Shown: piece after piece, positions 22,860 to 33,358 of the stretch
Position numbering within the stretch: position 1 is the first letter of the stretch
Layout of the letters: each line of letters begins with the position of its first letter
NCBI GenBank assembly: GCA_026826555.1
Contig: JAKSZT010054334.1
Location: 36,149,427 to 36,213,426 of the forward strand
Direction: 5' to 3'
Length of the DNA: 64,000 nucleotides
Source of the DNA: Tolypeutes matacus
Lineage: Eukaryota > Chordata > Mammalia > Cingulata > Chlamyphoridae
The notes under the pieces: generated by a model
The model's database searches: none
The model's input: the letters and a program-made list of their open reading frames with translations, nothing else
What the model was told of the DNA's origin: nothing
Position numbers and translations under genes: made by a program

Positions 22860-23930
22860 AAAAGGGGGGGGGGAACTGTTTTTTAAGAAAAATAAGAGAC
22901 ACAAGAGAAGCTAATATGAAAATAATGTCTATGTGTTCCCTGTGTTAAAGTATCAGCTGGGTGTTTGATAACCCGGTGGATCACTACTCTAAGGATAGCC
23001 AGGAATTGAACCAGGGACTTCATATACTCAAAGTAGAGACTCCTCCACTGACCTAAACTTTCTATTTGGGTTAGTTAGCTAGAAAGCTATCCAGTCACTT
23101 TCCCTAGTGCAGAGTTGGGTAGATTCTTGCTGATTAGGAGCCTGTCTGTCCCTGCCCCCTTTCTATTCTTATTGCTTACTCTCCCAGGGCACCCAGATGT
23201 GATAGCCTGTGAGATCGGAATCCCCCCTCATCTCTACTAGTAAGGTTGAGTTCCCTTCTGAAACTCAAATGGGATCCTGGTATCTGATCTCATCACAGAG
23301 AATTGACTCTCAACCTTCTTTCAGACCTCCCCTCCTCCCAGAGGACCTTAAATAGGCCCTTAGAAAGTTACTAAGTGCTTCCTACTACCCGCCTCCCTTA
23401 GGGGAGTTGGAATTTTGATAATTTTCAGCACCATTTAGTCAACTGCCTGACTCCACCTTCTCCCAGCCCTAGATCCTTTCTCCCAGTTCTTCTAGGTAAA
23501 TCAGGCTGCCTGGGCAGATTTGCTTCTCCCCATTTCCCTGGGCCACCTCTTGCCAGCTGGTATGCTCCCTAAAGTTCATAGGGGGTCCAGGTAACCAAAC
23601 CCATAGAAAGGAAACCCTTGTCCACCCTTCACCAGAGCCTTCTTACTCCTGGAGAATGCTCTCTCCTGCCTGACGGCTGGTGGGATTCAGGGAGTTCACA
23701 GAAGCTTTTTGCCTTGAGGGTGGGGCTTAGCCACCTGCTGTTTTCTAGCCACTAGGGCAAGAAACTCATGGTTTTCTCTTGGGCTTTTATCTCTTTGTCC
23801 AGTTCCCTCCAGATCGGTGCCCCTGCAGCTCACTCAGGCAGGATCTTGCCCCTTCTCAGCTGTTTTGTTGTTGTTGTTGTGACAGAGCTGGTGAGTGCCC
23901 ACTTAAACTGATGCCATCTTGCTGGAACCT
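22860..23930 (-). other. Aberrant L1 5'UTR-like block replacing ORF1 C-term and ORF2 start
   Basis: On the minus strand the block begins with CCAGCAAGATGGCATCAG, an AAGATGGC start like other L1 5' ends in this window, and continues as GC-richer non-coding sequence with (CAA)n near 23865-23880. At its other edge is an A9-G10 run (22857-22875). No ORF1 or endonuclease sequence is seen in it. It may be the 5'UTR of another L1 joined by recombination. It also contains a tRNA-like promoter pair (22990-23065). Confidence 0.55.
22990..23065 (-). ncRNA. tRNA-like sequence with Pol III boxes A and B
   Basis: The minus strand has TAGGTCAGTGG (23055-23045), matching box A, and GGTTCAATTCC (23012-23002), matching box B, 32 nt apart. 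The T-arm can form with one mismatch. It does not resemble the DAS SINE body, so it may be an older tRNA-derived SINE or an unrelated tRNA fossil. A T-run (complement of the 22857 A-run) lies about 140 bp downstream. There is no proof of transcription. Confidence 0.4.
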
Positions 23931-24176
23931 CTCTATTGTATTTTTAATCCCATTCATCATGTCTTTCGTTTCCATAAGGTCTCTTACTATTCTTTGCAGG
24001 CTTTCAAATTGTTCTTTATGCTCACCCAGTGTCTTTTTAATATTCTTTCCCACTTCAGTCACATTTTCTTTCAATTCTTTGAAATGATTTAGAAGAGGTG
24101 TGTGGTTATCATTGATTAATTGTCTTAAATCCTTTATTTCTTCAGGATATTTGGTTTGTTCCTTTGGCTGTGCCAT
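23931..24176 (-). pseudogene. L1 ORF1 N-terminal fragment
   Basis: The frame starts at 24176 with MAQPKEQTKYPEEIKDLRQL, equivalent to the ORF1 start at 33359 in the plus-strand L1 (MAQSKQQDKPPDDIKELRQL). A charged coiled-coil segment follows (FKELKENVTEVGKNIKKTLG). After about residue 82 the frame runs into the foreign block and ends in a glutamine run encoded by (CAA)n. The RRM and C-terminal domains are missing. Confidence 0.75.
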
Positions 24177-24910
24177 CTCTTCCTGTTTTCTAATATGGCT
24201 TTTATATTTTGCTGATGTCTAGGCATCTGAATATATTGGTGAATTTACTCTAATGGCCAGTTTCTCTTTCTTGTTTATTTTTTCCACAGGTTTTCTTTAT
24301 ATTTGGTATGAATTATTCTAAGTATTTAAAAGTACCCAGCGTAATTTATCAAAACTGGGCCAGAGACTCACTAATGGGGTGCAGATTTTCTCTTAGGAGT
24401 TAAGATAGAGAGAGCCATAAAAGAGAGCATTTTTTGTCATTGCAATTTCCAGACCAGCAAGCAAATGGCATTTGTTGGTGCACCTTTCCATGGAGAAGAA
24501 ATGTCTGTTTTTCCTGTGTTTTGTTCTGGCTAGAGCCAAGATTCAAAGCAAGCTCTGCTGGCCAAATTCCATGAAGAAAATACCCCAATTCCCCTCCCTT
24601 TTCCCTTTTAGCAGCTGACAGGGAGGAAGATGTCTTTTCCCCTTTCAGTCAGCTGCAGTGATCCAGGGTTATGTCTTCAGGAAGAGAAGGGGAGCCCTTC
24701 CTGGCTGCCACAGGAGTTGAGTAACTCATGCTTTTTTTGTTTCTGATTCTTTGTCTTTCTGCCCCTTAGCCTTCTGGGAGTTGTGTAGCACAGTCCTGGT
24801 CTGCTGACCCTCAAAGCAGGTATTTTGGATAGGCTTTGGATCTTTCTCCATTGTTTATGTGAGAGAGTTGAGACCTGCCTGCCCAGGTGACACTATCTTC
24901 CCAAAATTCC
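24177..24910 (-). promoter_or_regulatory. L1 5'UTR (promoter region)
   Basis: About 730 bp of non-coding sequence precedes the ORF1 start and begins with GGGAAGATAGTGTCACC at its 5' end on the minus strand. Position and start motif identify it as an L1 5'UTR, which in this family carries the internal Pol II promoter. Activity is unknown. Confidence 0.65.
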
Positions 24911-24917
24911 TAAATAT

Positions 24918-25806
24918 TTTTGTGTTTTCATGTTGAGTACAATTCACAAGGGTGGACTTGTTGAGTGCTCAAGGAAGAAAATTTAGGGACAAAGGGATTA
25001 AGGGTTGGGTAAACAATCCTGGTAAGCCATTGTCAGAATCACATGTTAATTTCATGTTTTCTAACTCTTTTACTTTCTTCAAGTTATTTCTCACTTTATT
25101 TGATATGTGACCTACAATTAATAATAACTCCAATCCATATTAAATTTTATGTTCACATATATATTCAAACAAAATTTTAAATGCTTAAAATTTCTGTACA
25201 ATGAAAAATATGTCATTCTTCAGAGGTTTCCATTTGCTAATGAAAAATCTTTAATATGTTCATTAATCTAATCTTCAAGAATAAAATGCAAATTTACAGG
25301 AAATCTGTTTGTGTTTTTTTTTTTACACACAGACGAGCATCTACTAAACCTTACATAGATTCTATTTAAGAGACTTGTCTACTGCCTTCCAAAGGACATG
25401 CTTATTTTTAAAAACCCTTTGCGATTTCTTTTACCTCTTTGTTATTTTATTTACTACTTTTACAAATTAGTATGTTTCAAATATATCAGAAGATTTTTTT
25501 CTTCATCTTCTCTAAAGAAAAAAAATATTCACAAAGCTATCAGCTTCAGTCACTGGTCACCTAACAAAGAAATGTAGCATGAGGTGTGAAAAATTGTGTG
25601 TATTTTGAGAATTTAATAATTTATGAAATTTGTGATACTTTCTTGATAAACTTTATAAGTGATTTTAATAAGAATGTTTTTTTTAATTTTATTTTTGCTC
25701 AAATTGGCAAGTGAATAACATTTTCATCATTAATATACTAATAGGATGATATAGATACTACCCTACATTTCTGATAAAATCTTCAAGGAAACAAAAGATA
25801 GTAAAA
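24918..25806. other. No recognised feature
   Basis: AT-rich sequence with short T runs; no domain or repeat recognised. Confidence 0.5.
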
Positions 25807-26089
25807 TACAGTCATACCTTGGTACTCAACTGCTTTAAAACTCGTCAAATTTGGTACTCGGTGCATTTTGATGCAAAAATTTTGTCCCTGTACTTGTCAT
25901 TAATTTAGTATATGATATGCAAGCCAGAACTTGTCAGTGTCGGGTTCATCATGACTCGCTACACTTTCTAGTTGAAACAAAGGATCATGCATTAGTCAAG
26001 TGATAGCTCTTTTTCTGTGCATATCTCATTGTGGTCTTATCTTAGCTCCTGTGATCATTTTGTAATTTTTGCTATTTATTCTCATTGTG

Positions 26090-26475
26090 TGTCCTAAGAA
26101 AATAAGTAGTGATACTGCTGAGCAGAAAAGAAAATTACTTCACATCACCAATGAGCAAAAGAAAAAAAAAGAAAAAAATAGCTAAATATGAGAATAGCAT
26201 TTGCATTACTGATCTTCTAGGAAATATGGTATGCCTAGAAGAATGGTTTCCACAATCATTAAGAATAAAGAAGTGATAAAACAAAAAAAAGGCTGATGGT
26301 GTGAAAAGAGTTAAAGGTAACAAAGCATCATTCCTGAACACTTGAGAAGTTGAAAAGCTGTTATTTATTGGGTAAATGAGAAGCAGTTAGCAGGCAACAG
26401 TGTATCATAAGCCACAATATGTGAAAAAGCAAAAGAGGACCAGCATGAATTTGGCATAGAAGAATCTGTGGCCAG
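26090..26475 (+). pseudogene. Tigger transposase N-terminal (CENP-B-like DNA-binding) remnant
   Basis: Conceptual translation with stops and small shifts shows a basic start (AEQKRKLLHITNEQKKKKIAKYE), a helix-turn-helix-like stretch around ICITDLLG and the block EVEKLL near 26345-26365, in the order of the CENP-B-type domains of Tigger transposases. In-frame stops destroy it. Confidence 0.55.
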
Positions 26476-26576
26476 AAGCTGTGACTCAGAAAGACTCTGA
26501 AGGGTTTGAGGCTAACCCCAAGCCTACAGGTACAAGGGGTACAGCTGTGTAGGATATTGTAACTTTTGGCCAATCC

Positions 26577-27041
26577 ATGGGTCTGGAGGGCAATGCTGCT
26601 GATGTTGAGGAGTTAGTGGAGGAACATCACGAAGAGCTCAGTACTGGAGAGCTCCAGGAAGGAGCAGCAACAAACATGGCTAAAGAGATTTCTTCATATA
26701 AGGAGGAGATAAGAGAGGATGTCCATTGTTCCTTGATAAAAGAAATGTGTGCAAAATGGGCAGAAGTTCAAAACTTTGTGGAGAAGTACCATCTGGACAA
26801 AACTCTGACAAGCAGAAATGTGAATTTATTGAATGACCAAACAATTTCATACTTTCGAGGAATTCTGAAAAGAAGACAGAAGCAGTCCTCATTGGATAAG
26901 TTTTTAGTGAAGGTGACAAAGAGTGTGCCAGAGCCTGTAGTGCAAGTTGAAAAAAGGTGGAAGAGAAAGAGAACATCTGAAGTGCAAGTGGCCGATGTTC
27001 TATTGGAGAGGGACTCTCCTTCCAAGCAACACTCCATGTAA
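26577..27041 (+). pseudogene. Tigger transposase C-terminal region
   Basis: A 154-codon frame begins with an acidic segment (ADVEELVEEHHEELSTGELQ) typical of the tail of Tigger/TIGD-type transposases and ends in a lysine/arginine-rich region before the stop at 27041. The catalytic domain that should precede it is absent. The frame is long but belongs to the transposon; domestication is not supported. Confidence 0.7.
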
Positions 27042-27353
27042 CCTCTCCTCCTCACCACTCTCCTCCCACCATCTCATTAGGCCATGGATTCTTCTCAGTA
27101 TAGGTAAAGTGAAGTTTTATTTTATTTAATCTAAGTATTTATTAAGTTTTGGGTTTATCTCTTATGTAAAGTAATGATATACAACCCTATCTTTTTATAT
27201 ATTGCTTTAAAAATGAGCATTGTCTTTGGTTTGGAAACACATTAAATTTATTTACATTATTCCTTAGGGGAAAAATTTGTTTGGTACTCATTGTTTTTGG
27301 TACTTGTTGTGCTTCCCAGAACCAATTAATGACGAGGACTGAGGTACACTGTA

Positions 27354-28494
27354 TACTATTCATTTTCATATAATTAAGTTTAAATTTTTAGCTCCCTGAA
27401 GGCTTGCAGAAATATTATATTCCTAATGGCCTATTAAAAGCAAGATCTGTCTAGATTTAAATTAGTATGTACCCTGTAATTGTATAATAAAATAACTGGC
27501 ATTAATTTGTCTTTGGCAATGTCCATCCTTATACCTAATTCTACCATTATTTACCTGTTGAAAAATTATCTTTTTCTCATCTTTACTTTCAGATCCTTTC
27601 AAGTTATCACAGTGTTTAATCCTATGCTTCATTGCTGCAATATTGTCCCATGGACCTAATTACACCTGATAACATTTCAAAACTTGAATCAGTCATCCAA
27701 AATACAGACGAGTGACCAGTGGGATAACTTCAGTCTATTAGTTAAAGCCTTGGATAAAAATGTACTAGTTCTTATTTATCTTTTAAAATATAATATTTAT
27801 CATTTATTCTTTTTTCTAAAACATAATCTTTTAAAATTTGATTGTGCATTTTAATACACTTTAAAAGTAGACCAAGAGAATATAAGTAGTAAGAAAATGA
27901 GAAAAAGCTTATTTATTTGTGAGAGTGAACAATTTCCATGCATTTAATTAATATCAATTTATCTTTTAGGATTTCAAATGTTTCTATTCCAACTTGTTGA
28001 AAACTCAAGGGTTCCAAGAATATTTTTGTATGCCTCTAAAATTTCTTGGACTCCCCGCTGACTATAGTCTTTTCTCTTTGATAGTTCAAGTAACATACAT
28101 GAATTTAAGCAGTAGCTTTCTGGAGTAGATTATGGTTAGCTCTCTAAAGCTACAACTCTAATGGAATATTTCAGATACAATAACAGGCAGGTCTCTGTCT
28201 TGCTTAAAAATACATACATCTATACTACATACATAAATATAAATATATATCTATATATGTATAATATGTGTATATATATGTGTATATAATCATATATGAC
28301 TGCATCCAAGATATTTCAACCAAGTAGGAATGACAGAATTCATTATCACCTAGTCCTGTTCTACCTCTCCAAATTTTCAAGAGTTACTGCCTATGCAATT
28401 GGATCTCTAGCCACAGAGAACTACTAAATAATCTCCAGCCATATCATATACTATGACACCTCCAATAAATTTTTTTCCTGTTCCTAGAATGGTG
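27354..28494. other. Unassigned; AT microsatellite near 28213-28300
   Basis: No gene or named repeat recognised. Alternating TATA/TGTA sequence with ATACAT units occupies about 28213-28300. Confidence 0.5.
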
Positions 28495-28750
28495 AGCACA
28501 TCTCAACTTCTGCTAACCCTTCAAAACCCAGTTCAAAGGCTACATTTTTGCCAAAGATTTTGGTGTTTCACTTCCCCAAATTAATTATTCTTTCATCTGT
28601 AGGCTCATAGCACTTTGAACCTAATTCTAATTATATAACTTTATGCATTATAATTATTTATTAAATGTCATCCATCTCATATTTCATGTGGTGATTTCCT
28701 AGCACTGAGCATAATATATGGCACATGATAGCGTTTAATGAACTGGTGTT
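28495..28750 (+). mobile_element. L2 LINE 3' fragment
   Basis: The pattern of the L2 3' end is visible in order: AACCCAGTTCAAAGGCTACA, GGCTCATAGCACTTTGAAC, a T/A-rich section, then CTAGCACTGAGCATAATATA and TGGCACATGATAGCG near the terminus. Strongly diverged. Confidence 0.6.
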
Positions 28751-28835
28751 ATAGTAAAAAGATATAAGACCAAGATAATTTATATGTCAAAATAGATTTG
28801 GGGGAGAGAACAATTATCCTAATTGCCCTATCTCT

Positions 28836-28910
28836 CTCTTTTATCTATCCACCTATTTATCATCTTCTATCTATCTCATCTATCTTTCTATATATCTATG
28901 TGTTAAATCC
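28836..28910. repeat. (TATC)n degenerate microsatellite
   Basis: Imperfect TATC/TCTA units, including ATCTATCTCATCTATCTTTC. Confidence 0.75.
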
Positions 28911-28999
28911 AAATTCTCATATTTTCTGCTCTTATTCGAGATACAGGCTCTCTGGAACCTGACTGCTGGATTGAAATGTTATTCCCTTCAGTTCTAGTT

Positions 29000-29120
29000 G
29001 CATGTTCTAGTAGGATTATAATGCAGATTAAACAAGTAAATATGTGTAAAGATCTTAGAACAGTGCCTATAAATAGTACATGTTTTATAAATGTTTACCA
29101 CTGCTATTATTATTAAAAAT
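29000..29120 (+). mobile_element. MIR 3' fragment
   Basis: TGTAAAGATCTTAGAACAGT, GCCTATAAATAGTACATG and a (TTA)n end follow the MIR 3' half. Confidence 0.55.
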
Positions 29121-29159
29121 AACATTTTAAAACATTAAGTATTATTTCTAATCCAGTAA

Positions 29160-29225
29160 AATGTTAATATATATATAAATATATATATATATATAAATAT
29201 ATGTAAATGTATATATATAACATTT
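29160..29225. repeat. (TA)n microsatellite
   Basis: Alternating TA with interspersed AA; lies just before the L1 tail. Confidence 0.85.
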
Positions 29226-29239
29226 AATATAGGGAACCA

Positions 29240-29692
29240 AAAAAAACCAAGATATTTTATTCATATAACATTCTTGAGATGACAAAATTATAGAAATGGA
29301 GAACAGGTCTTTGGTTCCCAGGGTTGAAGGATGGGGATGAGGAGTATGTATGGTCATAAAAGGGGCAACAATGAATCCTTGTGATGATGGAACAGCTCTA
29401 TAGCTTGAATGCTATGGTGTTTACATATATATGAACTTACACGTGTGATAAAATTGCATAGAACTAAATGTATATGCATATACACAATAGTACAAGTAAA
29501 TCTGGACAAATCAAACAAGACCCTAGATTATTTCCATGACAATATCCTGTTTATGCTACTGTACTGTTTTGCAAAATGTTATCATTGAGGGAAACCGGGT
29601 AAAGTGTACATGTGATCTTTCTGTATTATTTCTATAGCTACATGTGAATTTTCAAATTATCTCAAATTGAAAAGTTCAGTTAAAATAATTTA
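29240..29692 (+). mobile_element. Old L1 3' end
   Basis: Blocks of an L1M-type 3' end are present in order: GAAATGGAGAACAGGTCTTT, GGTTCCCAGGGTTGAAGG, ATCCTTGTGATGATGGAAC, GATAAAATTGCATAGAACTA, GAGGGAAACCGGGTAAAG, and a terminus in CTCAAATTGAAAAGTTC. The last ~240 bp are part of the inverted duplication with 30327-30662. Confidence 0.7.
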
Positions 29693-29794
29693 GAATCATT
29701 CTTGTCACTGGCCCCAAAATATTTGAATGGTTATAGCTAAGCATCTTTTTCTTTCTAGGGGTAAACTCAGGCAGGCTGCATTTCTAAAAAGTAG
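29455..29794 (+). repeat. Inverted repeat, left arm
   Basis: This segment is the reverse complement, at roughly 85% identity by eye, of 30327-30662. Matching stretches include GTCACTGGCCCCAAAATATTT versus its complement, CTTTTTCTTTC, and CTGTACTGTTTTGCAAA. Homology extends about 100 bp beyond the L1 terminus into neighbouring DNA, so the duplication was of the locus rather than of the L1 alone. Confidence 0.85.
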
Positions 29795-30326
29795 GATTAA
29801 AATATTGCTAGGTTCTCCTGCTTTGGCTACATTTTCATGACCAATATTGAACAGAAAACAAAAAACATTCATTCTGTCATGTTAACAGCTATCTTGTATT
29901 TATTTCATTACATTTAATTACAAAGTAATCATCCTTCGAGAAGTTGTCTATCTGATGAAATCCTTTCACATGTACTCTTATATATGAGACAACCTCATCC
30001 TTGAAGCATTATATGTTTCCCATCTTTGAATTTGAAGGGAGGAATGATTGAATGAAAGCTGATCCAAGGGTAGTGAGATCCAACCACAGATCAGGCAATT
30101 ATTGAGAATTTAATTCAATCAAAGAGCTCTTGAGGGGAAGAGTATTTTACCAACATTGTTTAAAAATATTGGGTCATGGTGATAATACAAAGCAGACCAG
30201 CTTTTACATGATTTCATCATTTTCTTAAAGATATTTAAACTATTTTTAATAATATTTAGTATTTTATTTATCTTCTATTGGTTTTATATTTTAAATATAT
30301 ATTAAATATTTATTTTAATTTTAATC

Positions 30327-30662
30327 TTACTTTTTAGAAATATGACCTGCCTGAGTTTATCCCTAGGAAGAAAAAGATGCTTCACTATAACCACTGAAAT
30401 ATTTTGGGGCCAATGACAAGAATGATTCTAAATAATTTTTAATTGAACTTTTCATGTTGAGATAATTTGAATATTCACAAGTAGCTATAAGAAATAATAC
30501 AGAGAGATGAAATGTACACTTTACTCAGTTTCCTTCAATGATAATTTGCAAAACAGTACAGTAGCACAACCAAGGTAGTGCCATGGAAATAATCTAGCAT
30601 CTTTTTCAGATTTTCTCAGATTTACTTGTACTAGTGTGTGTATGTATATGAATTTAGCTGCA
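30327..30662 (-). repeat. Inverted repeat, right arm
   Basis: Inverted copy of 29455-29794, separated by a ~530-bp spacer (29795-30326) with no recognised feature. A transcript through both arms could fold into a long imperfect hairpin. Confidence 0.85.
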
Positions 30663-30714
30663 CCAACCAGAAGGTTACCAACCTTATATGTCTGAATTCT
30701 ATCCAGTATTTTGT

Positions 30715-30835
30715 ATCACAGACCCAGGGAGATTAAATGACATACTTAAATTCTTAGAGTTATTTACTTGTAGACATAAAACTTGGAGTTAAGTCTCTTG
30801 ATGACTAATTGAGTCACACCATATCTTGTACTTAA
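30715..30835 (+). mobile_element. Possible MIR fragment
   Basis: GATTAAATGACATACTTAAA and a following CTTGGAGTTAAGTCTCTTGA loosely follow the MIR central and 3' blocks. Weak. The stretch 30836-31592 shows nothing recognisable. Confidence 0.35.
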
Positions 30836-31602
30836 AACATGTACCTGATAAAAAACACTATCCTAGAATTTCATATTGTAAACAGGAGAGAAAACAATAG
30901 AACCAGTTAAAAAAACTACCTAGCTTTCTTAATTTTGTCCATGATTCCTCCCAGAAGTATATTACACTTGTTTTATTTATTTTTAAAGCACCCCTAGGGA
31001 AGGCCCATAGCCCTACTTAGTGTTCAGTGCACTAACTTCTTTCTGAGCAGACTCACAATTGGTCTTTTTCCCATATGCTCCCGTATATCATTGATCAGGG
31101 GTCAATACTAGAGTCACTCTTATAAAACAGGTTTCAGGGTTTTAAGATCCAGGATGATATAAATTATATGAGAGTTGCCTCTGTGATATAATAAAACATA
31201 AGCCATTAAAAGGTACATTTGCTGAATTTTTGATCGTGCATTTGCAAAAGTCAGGGATTGTGCTTCCAAGAAGCCAATGAAATGGGCTTGCTGAACCTTT
31301 TAGCATTTTATTAGAACATTTTGCCATCTGTATATATATATCTCTAAGGGTAAGAATATTTTTGGAAGTGAATTTCAGAAAAGTACATGAGAAAATCTTT
31401 TTCTAATTTTAGTTTTCTTCAAAGTGTTTGTATTTTTTCTTGAGCTTGATGATACATTAAGTTCTACCTGCAAGAAAGAAGGTGTTTTTATGCTTTAGTG
31501 GAGAAAATATTTATAAGAAGAAGTACAATTTCAAGAAAGAGCTCACTTTCATTTATTGATATAAAATTATAAAATCATTATGTTTAACCATTAAAATTGA
31601 AC

Positions 31603-33358
31603 TGGGGGGAGGGACAAGATGGCAGCTGAGTAAGGCATTTCAAGAGTCAGCTCGTCCTACAGGGCAGTTATTAATCTATACAAAGCTAACTAAAGCACCT
31701 GTTTGGGGGGCCCAGGAGCCCAGGAAAGCATTCTGAAAAATCCTTGAAAGAATAGAAAGAGGAGACTGCCCATCTGCAGAGAAGATTCATGAGTAGAGCA
31801 CTCCATGCAGCAGAGGCCAATGCCTATCCTCCACTGGCAGCACAAGCCACCTTGGGAGCTAATCTGTGGCGGGAGTTGGAAGCTCCATTTCACAAAAATG
31901 GAGGAGGAAGAGATGGTTGGCCTCAGACTTCAGCTACTGATTAGCAGATTTGGCTGGCTAAAGTATAATCTCAAGAACAGCTAAAATTTAAACCTGTCCA
32001 AGTTGGAAAAAGGCCAGGAACCACCATTTTACCTCCAACCCCAGCATAAGGGGAAGGTGCTGACTGAAAATCACAATGAAGGTAGAAACCAGCTTCTTTC
32101 CAGCCAGATCATATTGCAGCCTTAACCTAGGCCCCAACCCCACCTCTGGCAGGGAAGAAGCTGAAGAGATGTGCTCTGGCCTCACTGGGAAACTGCAGGT
32201 GCTTTCAGCCAGCATGAACTGATTTGCTGAGTGCCTTCAGTTCCATCTCCACCCCTGCCCCCCTATTGGATGAGAGGGGGCTAGTGTTTCCTCAAACATT
32301 CAGGGTAACTGCAGGTGCTTTTGGCTTGCAAGAACTCAACTGTTGGGCACCTGTGGCTCCACTCCCACTCCCAAGAGGACAAGAGGGGGTCAGTGTTTGC
32401 CCAGCCTCTCTGGTAGCTGCAGGTGATTTTGTTCCACACAGACTGAATAGTCAGATACCTGTAGCTTCATCCCTGCCCCCAAGGAGGGGAAATGTGTTTC
32501 CTCAGACTTTCCAGGCAGTGGCAGGCATTTTTGACCTGCAGGGACTGGACTGATAGGTGCCTGTAGATCCATCCCCATCCCCTAACATATGATGGGACTA
32601 GTATTTCCTTGGCAGTTATGAGCAACAGTAGGCACTTTTGTCTTACAGGGACTGAACTGTTGGGTTCTTGTGGATCCACTCCCACCCCTTAATAGGATGG
32701 GGGGTCTGGTAGTTTCCTCAGCTTCTCCAGGCACTATCAGCCTACAGGGACTGAATTGTTGGTTGTCTGTGGTTACATCCCCATCCCTTAAAGGGCAGAA
32801 AGGGCAGGAAAAAAGCTAGTACTCTCACAGTCCCTCAGGGCAACTGCAGGCACATTCAGCCCACATAGATCAGATTACTAGGCACTCTGGAGGGTGCATC
32901 CCCACCCCTGGCAGGGAAGGAGGAGGGCCAGTGCTTGTCAGTCTGCTAGGCAACTGTGGTCATTTTGGATTCACAAGTCATAGATTGCTATGCAGCTCCA
33001 TCCCCACCCCAGGCAGAGGAGGAAAGGGTGTAAAACTTCATCAGTCTCTCTAGGCAACTACAGATGGTCTTGTTCTGTACAACTTGGATTATTACACAGG
33101 CCTGTGGCTCTGTCCCTACCCCTGGCAAAGGAGAAAATTGGGAGAAACTTCATCTGTTCCTGGGGCAACACAGGCAGCTTTAGCCTTCACAGCATACAGT
33201 AACACCTACATCCTAAGCTCCTATACAGAACTAGCAAGGGAGAAAGGGCAAGAAAACCCTAAACTAGGAGAGAAACTATACCCAGAATAAATATATCTAG
33301 TATGCCAGATGCCAAGATATCAATAAAAATTTCAATCCATACCATGAAACAGGAAGAT
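31603..33358 (+). promoter_or_regulatory. L1 5'UTR (promoter region)
   Basis: About 1.75 kb of G/C-richer non-coding DNA. It contains a loosely repeated motif (ACTGCAGGTGC / GACTGAACTGTTGG / CATCCCCACCCC, roughly every 110-120 bp between about 32190 and 33130), suggesting a tandem-repeat origin of the promoter region. Frames within it, on both strands, are not genes. Confidence 0.75.

Larger units (their letters stand above)
15720..24910 (-). mobile_element. L1, minus strand, interrupted by an LTR element and 5'-rearranged
   Basis: The element runs from a poly-T (tail complement) at 15720 to a 5' end near 24910 whose sense strand starts with a GGGAAGATAGTG motif typical of L1 5' ends. TAAATAT flanks both sides (15713-15719, 24911-24917), a plausible but short target duplication. 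Order in sense: 5'UTR (24910-24177), ORF1 N-terminus (24176-23931), an aberrant ~1.07-kb block (23930-22860), truncated ORF2 (22850-21560 and 18874-16830) and a 3'UTR of about 1.1 kb. The LTR element at 18875-21559 splits ORF2. ORF1's C-terminus and the start of ORF2's endonuclease are absent, so it is dead. Confidence 0.85.
25809..27351 (+). mobile_element. Tigger (pogo/Tc1-mariner) transposon, internally deleted
   Basis: The termini are inverted repeats: CAGTCATACCTTGGTACTCA at left and, in reverse complement, CAGTGTACCTCAGTCCTCG at right, flanked by the TA target duplication (25807-25808, 27352-27353). Autonomous Tiggers are considerably longer than this 1.54 kb. The interior keeps transposase N-terminal and C-terminal coding parts but lacks the DDE catalytic core, so it was, or became, non-autonomous. 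Confidence 0.85.
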
